This document shows, one piece after another, positions 8,801 to 13,228 of a stretch of DNA of 13,228 bases. Position numbers and translations under genes: made by a program. Position 1 is the stretch's first letter. Every line of letters starts with the position of its first letter. The notes under the pieces were generated by a model that was given only the letters and a program-made list of their open reading frames with translations, did not search any database and was not told the DNA's origin. Origin of the DNA: SM1-73 sp964588305 (lineage in GTDB: Bacteria > Zixibacteria > MSB-5A5 > SM1-73); NCBI GenBank assembly GCA_964588305.1, contig CAZPOP010000046.1:1-13228 (forward strand). Direction: 5' to 3'.

Positions 8801-9125
8801 GGCAGAGCTGCAGACCGAGATGGACTTAGCCAGAAGCACCATGATACCTGAACTTAATGGCTACGGGCTGTTCGATCAGGGCTGGAAGCCTCCGACATGC
8901 GGAGACGTCTTGCCCAATGGTATTGTAGATTCAGGCGACATCGTCAGGCTGATCGGTTACGTCTTCTTAGGCGAGTCGGAACCTCCATGGCCCAGTGAGT
9001 GTCGAGCGGACGTCACTGGAAATGGTGTGATAGACTCAGGCGACGTGGTAAGGCTGATCGGTTACGTCTTCTTGGGCGAGTCTGTACCTCCGTGTCCAGA
9101 CCATTGCAGTTGCCCGGAAGGTTAG
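5808..9125 (+). CDS. Secreted sialidase/BNR-like beta-propeller protein with C-terminal dockerin-like module, paralogue 1
   Basis: This 1,105-residue protein starts at ATG 5808, 7 nt after AAAGGAG. Residues 1-25 are a signal peptide (MGKR, a hydrophobic core, cleavage near A-L-G/A). Residues about 60-555 look like a sialidase-type beta-propeller with two Asp-box motifs, S332-T-D-N-G-N-D-W339 and S479-K-D-G-G-L-Q-W486, and blade strands such as YTDVAACYDYNDNLHIMWN. Residues about 557-660 form a beta-sandwich-like linker (YLSPGETKTVEATISC). Residues about 667-1030 are a Cys/Trp/Tyr-rich module I do not recognise, with FHDHP, GDIYLGHWADVDAPFDDGC and YVGLAFTDPSG. Residues 1032-1105 are a dockerin-like pair (GDVLPNGIVDSGD and ADVTGNGVIDSGD, each followed by VRLIGYVFLGES), ending in a cysteine-rich tail. 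I see no reliable sialidase catalytic set, so binding or another hydrolase role is possible. It is likely surface-attached. Confidence 0.85.
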   Translation: MGKRISVVFLISLFTLFVFASAALGATADKKTVKASDLLPMDGAMAPKAGAAPSPALYGPKVHDCTDINPEVPVAPNMPMTMGYTYYDYQKNGSMGRMIAVGPAGHRHFIFHETRGDYSDPNTYPRYITYNCWDGVGAPVGATWVDGGVGINAGYAQMLTLHDGREVILYHRGETPAWNTSLLIGDDGYICSGYFTAMYDLPDKIDAPASATPAGYWPKGCVVYDAVVDTDYIHYLANENNGELGGDQTFGYARCVFKGDVLTCLSPGHGPYNRSAGVVGPSGLDVIAVVDTIKCIVPIAVSSPVSKKVALVYTKNREPDVQVNNDVMYIESTDNGNDWLDLSQWPPTKNNVTQYPAGNGRRAYTDVAACYDYNDNLHIMWNAAYYDSVAGTSTYGANLYHWSQADGISLVATGDTIGVAPGGWNRSISKMSLAAKDPIYHPGGDPDDSVFLFATWTQFYEDDLSLGGWSNGDIMAAISKDGGLQWAPGVNLTNTQGVDCAAGDCPSEHWSSLAENMYDGDLHVQYVCDRDAGGIVQDEGVWTDNDVMYLHVYQLPSVTACGITQSAGEPGSFTVPPIKVSPDKGSRLVTFNITGMFNLGGSFTVTSDHGSVAITGNASGYLSPGETKTVEATISCSAEGFIHATITVTGCIGTPQETSFDIGLYAVCSHDYYECDVAENTYIEKDNGKLGLWVCSNSGQQVWHRWIQPEENQQIIFYGGTFAATIAADDPSDTVIGRQDYSDVYTGARDTMNRYCGEWKRYEEECLVQKIHVKNTYIWKTRFPDALRWYWIDVYKQIFMFHDHPTAGPCPDWKKDIIVKYIWIKFSRPPLWWPTPGAYPGHGDIYLGHWADVDAPFDDGCNGCNTAGYDDGREMVWLHGWYNDTLPPEDAHPEYLDFYVGLAFTDPSGAIVEPMGMQCVRNDSFLYPQDGWGWRTDQFYDLITTTGENIQDESIDTLDRCVVLTSGMTAAGGPDDTTFTADYILIEAAVQGGTGTGLAELQTEMDLARSTMIPELNGYGLFDQGWKPPTCGDVLPNGIVDSGDIVRLIGYVFLGESEPPWPSECRADVTGNGVIDSGDVVRLIGYVFLGESVPPCPDHCSCPEG
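8019..8200 (+). repeat. 182-bp near-identical patch shared with paralogue 2 (copy 1)
   Basis: Positions 8019-8168 are identical, base for base, to 11758-11907; after one mismatch (8169 C versus 11908 A) identity continues for 31 nt to 8200/11939. The patch encodes part of the unrecognised module, from RQDYSDVYTGARD to WIDVYKQI. Immediately outside it the two genes differ at many synonymous positions. Confidence 0.9.
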
Positions 9126-9184
9126 AGCACTTGAAAAGAATGGTGTTCTGATCTAAGGGATTCGACCAAGAGAGGTTTGACAAT

Positions 9185-9224
9185 GTTATGGGGTAGCCGT
9201 GTCGGCTACCCCATAACCGTTTTT
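9185..9224 (+). terminator. Rho-independent terminator of the first paralogue
   Basis: A perfect 15-bp stem, GTTATGGGGTAGCCG (9185-9199), pairs with 9203-9217 across a 3-nt loop TGT. It is followed by CG and five T (9220-9224). It lies about 60 nt after the stop codon. A closely related hairpin occupies the same place after the second paralogue, which supports function. Confidence 0.92.
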
Positions 9225-9261
9225 ACCCATTGCACAGGATTCAAGAGACGGTTTTCTGCAG

Positions 9262-9567
9262 TTTTCGAGTACCTTGTTGTGCCAAACCTTTGTAGTCTCC
9301 CTCTCGCCCACGCGGCGGGGCGGAGGAAGCGGCCCGGAATTTCGGGATCCGCAAGAAAGGGGGTGAAAGAAGATCTTTGTTGGAAAAACCGAAGGGGAGT
9401 TGTCTTTTCAAACCCAACGTCAAGAACGGTTTTGCCGTAGGAACTGCCATTCCTCAGACTTCTCAAAGGAGGTGGTATCCGAAATAGGATAGCAGGAGAA
9501 AAGTTTCTGAAAGGTAAGAAGTCAACTTTTATTTAGTTGTGTGAAATATCCTCGAAAGGAGTGGAAA
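9262..9567 (+). promoter_or_regulatory. Long structured 5' leader of the second paralogue (duplicated element)
   Basis: This non-coding stretch lies between the first terminator and the second gene and aligns with 5493-5807. The central hairpin is stronger here: GCGG (9329-9332) and CCCG (9333-9336) pair with CGGG (9343-9346) and CCGC (9349-9352), with loop GAATTT and a 2-nt bulge. The stem sequence differs from copy 1 while pairing and loop are kept. Further shared blocks are GAAAGG-x-GGTGAAAGAAGATC (from 9355), ACGTCAAGAA (9417-9426), AAAGGAGGTG (9465-9474), and the RBS AAAGGAG (9555-9561), 6 nt before the ATG. No clear sigma-70 promoter is visible after the terminator; one must exist between about 9225 and 9465 if the unit is transcribed on its own. 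Confidence 0.6.
9465..9474 (+). promoter_or_regulatory. Distal anti-SD-complementary site in the second leader (STAB-SD-like)
   Basis: AAAGGAGGTG, identical to 5703-5712, lies 103 nt before the start codon at 9568. GTG at 9472-9474 would open a frame that stops within a few codons, and copy 1 has nothing equivalent, so a leader peptide is unlikely. Conservation of sequence and distance in an otherwise diverged leader suggests a role in ribosome binding or mRNA stability. Confidence 0.5.
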
Positions 9568-12500
9568 ATGGGAAAAAGAATCTCAGTCGTATTTCTTCTC
9601 TCCTTGTTTATTTTGTTCATCTTTGCTGGCGCAGCTTCAGGCGCGGTGAGCACGAAGACAGGCAAACGTCCGGCGGTCCTTCATCGTGTGGATGGAGCCG
9701 AGCCTCCAGCGCCCTATAAAGGACGTTCACCCGTCCTGTATGAGGGAGGCAAAGTATCTGATTGCGAGGCCATCAATCCGGAGGTTCCGGTCACCTTGAC
9801 GGCCTCAGTTGGAATGACCTACTATGACTACCAGAAGAACGGTTCCATGGGCCGGATGATTGCCGTGGGTCCTGGTGGTCACACGCATTTCATATTTCAC
9901 GAGACCGAAGGAGATTACAGCACCTATCCCAGGTACGTCACTTACAACTGCACCGACGGACTTGGGTTCTGGGTGGGTCCCTACCGGGTAGACGGGGGTG
10001 AGGACAATAACGCAGGATATGCCAACATCATGACCATGCACGATGGCCGGGAGGTTATCCTCTATCACAGTACCGAAGAGACTCCGGAACAGTACTGCAA
10101 GCTGGCAGTGGGAGATGCAGGTTACGTCTGTTCAGGCTATTTCACCAACCTGTATGATCTTCCGGATTATCATGACAGTGCCGCCTCATCGACGCCCCAG
10201 GGCAACTGGCCCAAGGGATGCATCGTGTACGATGCTGTGACGGACACGGACTATATTCACATCATCACCATGGAGAATGCGACCACCACAGCCCAAAGCG
10301 GCGGATATCTGCGCTGCGTGTTTAAGGGCGACAACCTGGTGTGTCATTCGCCCAATGGTTATGGTCCTTATACCAGATTCCCGGGTGTGCCCAACCCCTC
10401 GCCTTTGGAAAAAATAGACGTGTACGCGCACTTAGCGAGCATCAATGGGGTAATGGCCAGCTCCCCCAAGGATGGCTCCAAGAGGGTGGCTATCGTTTAC
10501 CTCGAGAACAGGGACGATTATGCCACTCAGTACAACAATGACGTGGCCTATATCGAATCCATGGACAATGGCAACGATTGGTTTTCCACCGGCTTTACCG
10601 CGCCGGTCAACGTCACCAACTATGCCACCGGGTTTACCGAGCGTGCCTATACCGATGTGGCGGCCTGCTACGATTACAACGACAGCCTGCACATCGTCTG
10701 GAGTGGATGTTACTATGATTCGGCTTCGGGTAATAGCACCAATGATGCTAATCTCTATCACTGGAGCAAGGCCACCGGAATCACCACCATCGCTCCCGGC
10801 TACTGGGAGGGTACCACCCCCGGTTCCTGGAATGTCAATATCTCCAAGATGAACGTATCCGCCAAGGATCCGATCTATCATTCTGGCGGAGATCCTGATT
10901 CCGTCTTTCTTTTCGCCACCTGGACCCAGTTTAATCCGGGCGACAACTCGGCTGGCGGCAACACCAATGGAGACATCTATGCTGCCGTCTCCAACAATGG
11001 TGGGGAGAGCTGGGCCCCCGGCTTCAATCTGACCAACACCCAGACCCCCGACTGCGAAGCGGGCGAATGTTTAAGCGAGCACTGGTCGTCTCTGGCACAC
11101 AACATGTACGGCGGCGATCTGCACATCCAGTACGTGTGCGACCGCGATGCGGGCGGAGTCGTCCAGGATGAAGGAAGCTGGACCGACAATGACGTGATGT
11201 ACATACACGTTCCTCAGCTGCCGCTTGAGACGGCCTGCGGAATAGGCTATACTTATGACGATCCTCCCTCTCTTACCGTACCTCCGGTCAAGGTTTCACC
11301 GGACAAGGGCACCAGGGTGGTGACATTTGACATCCAGGGGCTGTATAATCTGGGCGGAGACTTCACCGTCACCAGCGATCATCCAAGCGTTACCATCACG
11401 GGCAACGCCAGTGGCTACCTGGGGCCGGGTCAAAGCAAAAAGGTGGAGGCGACCGTAACCTGCTCGGGTGAGGGCTTCATCCACGCTACCATAACCGTTA
11501 GCGGATGTGGCGGGACGGAAACGATAGAGATTGCCCTGTACGTGGTCTGCAGCCACGATTATTACGAGTGTGCTCGTGCCGCAAACACCCGCATCGAGAA
11601 GGACAACGGTAAGCTTAAGCTCTGGGTCTGCTCCAACTCCGGGCAGAAAGTATGGCATAAGTGGATCGTGCCTGAGGAGAGCCAGCAGGTGGTCTTCTAT
11701 GGCGGCACCTTTGTGGCCACCATTCCAGCGGATGATGCCAGTGATACGGTGGTGGGGCGGCAGGATTACTCCGATGTTTACACCGGAGCCAGAGACACCA
11801 TGAACCGTTATTGCGGTGAGTGGAAGCGCTATGAGGAAGAATGTCTGGTTCAGAAGATTCATGTCAAGAACACCTACATCTGGAAGACCCGTTTTCCGGA
11901 TGCTCTCAGGTGGTACTGGATTGACGTCTACAAGCAGATATTCATGTTCCACGACCATCCCACCCTGGGCCCTTGTCCCGACTGGAAGAAGGACATAATC
12001 ATCAAGTACATCTGGATAAAGTTCAGTCGGCCGCCTTTGTGGTGGCCTTCTCCGGGAGAATATCCGGGACACGGCGACATCTATCTGGGTCACTGGGCTG
12101 ACGTGGATGCTCCCTTTGATGAGGGCTGCAACGGCTGCAACGCGACGGGATATGATGTTGGCCGCGCCATGATATGGTTCCAGGGGTTTTACAACGACAC
12201 CATCGAGGACCCGCATCCCGAATATGACGACTTCTACGTTGGAATGGCTTTCACTGATCCTTCGGGAGCAGTGGTGGAACCTTTCGGAATGCAGTGTGTG
12301 CGCAACGATAGCTTCATCTATCCCCAGGATGGCTGGGGTTGGAATAACGATGAGCTGTACGAGTTGGCATCTTCACAGGGTGTGAACATCCATGATCCGG
12401 ATTCGGTGGTAGATCGCACCGTGGTGATGACGGCCCTCAAAGTTCCGGCAGGAGGTTCGGACGATACCACCTTCAGCGCCGACTACATCTTGATTGAGGC

Positions 12501-12855
12501 TGCTGTCCAGGGTGATCCTGGTTTGGGTCTGGACGCATTGAGTGCGCACGTGGACGACGCCAGAGCCACCCTCATACCTGAACTTAATGGTTACGGGCTG
12601 TTGGATAAGGACTGGAAGCCTGCGGCCTGCGGAGACGTCTTGCCCAATGGTATTGTAGATTCAGGCGACATTGTCAGGCTGATCGGTTATGTATTCTTAG
12701 GCGAGTCGGAGCCTCCTTGGCCCATGGAATGTCGAGCGGACGTCACCGGGAATGGGGTGATAGACTCAGGCGACGTGGTAAGGCTGATCGGTTATGTCTT
12801 CTTAGGCGAGTCTTTGCCTCCCTGCCCGGCTCATTGTAGTTGCCCGGAAGGATAG
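9568..12855 (+). CDS. Secreted sialidase/BNR-like beta-propeller protein with C-terminal dockerin-like module, paralogue 2
   Basis: I start this 1,095-residue protein at ATG 9568, not at the in-frame GTG at 9541: AAAGGAG lies 6 nt upstream of the ATG, and the N-terminus MGKRISVVFL then matches paralogue 1. Residues 1-25 are a signal peptide (cleavage near A-S-G/A). The domain order equals paralogue 1: a propeller with Asp-boxes S331-M-D-N-G-N-D-W338 and S475-N-N-G-G-E-S-W482 (the second has Asn in place of Asp), a beta-sandwich linker (YLGPGQSKKVEATVTC), the unrecognised Cys/Trp-rich module from about residue 655, and a dockerin-like pair at 1022-1095. The strongest conservation is in the unrecognised module and the dockerin-like tail; the propeller has diverged most. 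It is transcribed separately from its neighbour because a strong terminator lies between them. Confidence 0.87.
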   Translation: MGKRISVVFLLSLFILFIFAGAASGAVSTKTGKRPAVLHRVDGAEPPAPYKGRSPVLYEGGKVSDCEAINPEVPVTLTASVGMTYYDYQKNGSMGRMIAVGPGGHTHFIFHETEGDYSTYPRYVTYNCTDGLGFWVGPYRVDGGEDNNAGYANIMTMHDGREVILYHSTEETPEQYCKLAVGDAGYVCSGYFTNLYDLPDYHDSAASSTPQGNWPKGCIVYDAVTDTDYIHIITMENATTTAQSGGYLRCVFKGDNLVCHSPNGYGPYTRFPGVPNPSPLEKIDVYAHLASINGVMASSPKDGSKRVAIVYLENRDDYATQYNNDVAYIESMDNGNDWFSTGFTAPVNVTNYATGFTERAYTDVAACYDYNDSLHIVWSGCYYDSASGNSTNDANLYHWSKATGITTIAPGYWEGTTPGSWNVNISKMNVSAKDPIYHSGGDPDSVFLFATWTQFNPGDNSAGGNTNGDIYAAVSNNGGESWAPGFNLTNTQTPDCEAGECLSEHWSSLAHNMYGGDLHIQYVCDRDAGGVVQDEGSWTDNDVMYIHVPQLPLETACGIGYTYDDPPSLTVPPVKVSPDKGTRVVTFDIQGLYNLGGDFTVTSDHPSVTITGNASGYLGPGQSKKVEATVTCSGEGFIHATITVSGCGGTETIEIALYVVCSHDYYECARAANTRIEKDNGKLKLWVCSNSGQKVWHKWIVPEESQQVVFYGGTFVATIPADDASDTVVGRQDYSDVYTGARDTMNRYCGEWKRYEEECLVQKIHVKNTYIWKTRFPDALRWYWIDVYKQIFMFHDHPTLGPCPDWKKDIIIKYIWIKFSRPPLWWPSPGEYPGHGDIYLGHWADVDAPFDEGCNGCNATGYDVGRAMIWFQGFYNDTIEDPHPEYDDFYVGMAFTDPSGAVVEPFGMQCVRNDSFIYPQDGWGWNNDELYELASSQGVNIHDPDSVVDRTVVMTALKVPAGGSDDTTFSADYILIEAAVQGDPGLGLDALSAHVDDARATLIPELNGYGLLDKDWKPAACGDVLPNGIVDSGDIVRLIGYVFLGESEPPWPMECRADVTGNGVIDSGDVVRLIGYVFLGESLPPCPAHCSCPEG
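11758..11939 (+). repeat. 182-bp near-identical patch shared with paralogue 1 (copy 2)
   Basis: This is the partner of 8019-8200: 150 identical bases, one mismatch at 11908, then 31 identical bases. It encodes roughly residues 731-791 of paralogue 2, inside the unrecognised module. Confidence 0.9.
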
Positions 12856-12910
12856 CAGAACTTCTGAGAAAGACAACGTTTGCTGGGATTCAGCGAAGAG
12901 AGGTTTGATA

Positions 12911-12953
12911 ATGGTTATGGGGTAGCCGCCAAGGTTGCCCCATAACCATTTTT
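12911..12953 (+). terminator. Rho-independent terminator of the second paralogue
   Basis: A 17-bp stem pairs 12911-12927 (ATGGTTATGGGGTAGCC) with 12933-12949 across the loop GCCAA, using two G-U wobbles. T-residues at 12949-12953 follow. It is homologous to the terminator at 9185-9224; stem pairing is kept although the bases near the loop differ. Confidence 0.9.

Positions 12954-13228
<275 letters not shown>

Larger units (their letters stand above)
5493..12953 (+). repeat. Tandem duplication: two leader-gene-terminator units
   Basis: Unit A (about 5493-9224) and unit B (about 9262-12953) carry the same parts in the same order: a structured leader, a ~1,100-codon gene and a hairpin terminator. 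The start codons are 3,760 nt apart. The shared non-coding flanks, including GGGATTC and AAGAGAGGTTTGA before both terminators (9157-9180 and 12885-12908), show that whole transcription units, not just coding sequences, were copied. Divergence is substantial in most of the genes and leaders, so the duplication is not recent overall. Confidence 0.85.

Noticed and set aside
9177..9466. Overlapping open frames of 69-87 codons on both strands between the two paralogues.
   Set aside because: They run through the terminator stem and the structured leader, have no RBS, and their protein sequence is low-complexity and not domain-like.
9541..9567. GTG at 9541 as the start of paralogue 2, adding nine residues (MKYPRKEWK).
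   Set aside because: The added stretch contains the SD itself (AAAGGAG, 9555-9561), and the ATG at 9568 aligns exactly with the start and signal peptide of paralogue 1.

Overview
This window looks like one end of a bacterial contig from an uncultivated, probably FCB-group or candidate-phylum bacterium; Zixibacteria-like lineages are my best guess. The guess rests on the style of the proteins: long secreted chains of Ig/cadherin-like repeats, a cohesin-like plus dockerin-like protein, and C-terminal dockerin-like pairs. It does not rest on a marker gene. All four genes are on the plus strand and all appear to encode exported or surface proteins. I see no tRNA, rRNA, CRISPR array, transposase or phage gene.

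Layout. (1) Positions 3-4256 hold the 3' part of a giant surface protein: 14 tandem ~94-residue Ig/cadherin-like repeats, then a dockerin-like module. Its 5' end is off the contig, and the contig edge lies inside one of the near-identical repeats. (2) Positions 4503-5234 encode a small secreted cohesin-like protein with a variant dockerin-like tail. (3) Positions 5808-9125 and 9568-12855 hold two paralogues of about 1,100 residues. Each has a signal peptide, a sialidase/BNR-like beta-propeller with Asp-box motifs, a beta-sandwich linker, a cysteine- and tryptophan-rich module I do not recognise, and a C-terminal dockerin-like pair. Each paralogue is a complete transcription unit with a long 5' leader, gene and strong hairpin terminator, so leader and terminator were duplicated along with the gene. 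After the second terminator a third leader appears to begin, and the contig then ends in 50 consecutive G, almost certainly a sequencing artefact.

How the parts may work together. Dockerin-like tails occur on all four proteins and a cohesin-like domain sits on the second. The locus may therefore encode a surface or extracellular assembly in which dockerin-tailed adhesin and propeller proteins are held by cohesin-type contacts. This is inference: dockerin-like tails are common in such lineages and need not dock to this cohesin.

The most noteworthy observations are the duplicated leader with an almost perfect anti-Shine-Dalgarno match ~100 nt upstream of each start codon (resembling the STAB-SD mRNA stabiliser), the 182-nt near-identical patch shared by the two otherwise diverged paralogues, and the unrecognised module that contains this patch.
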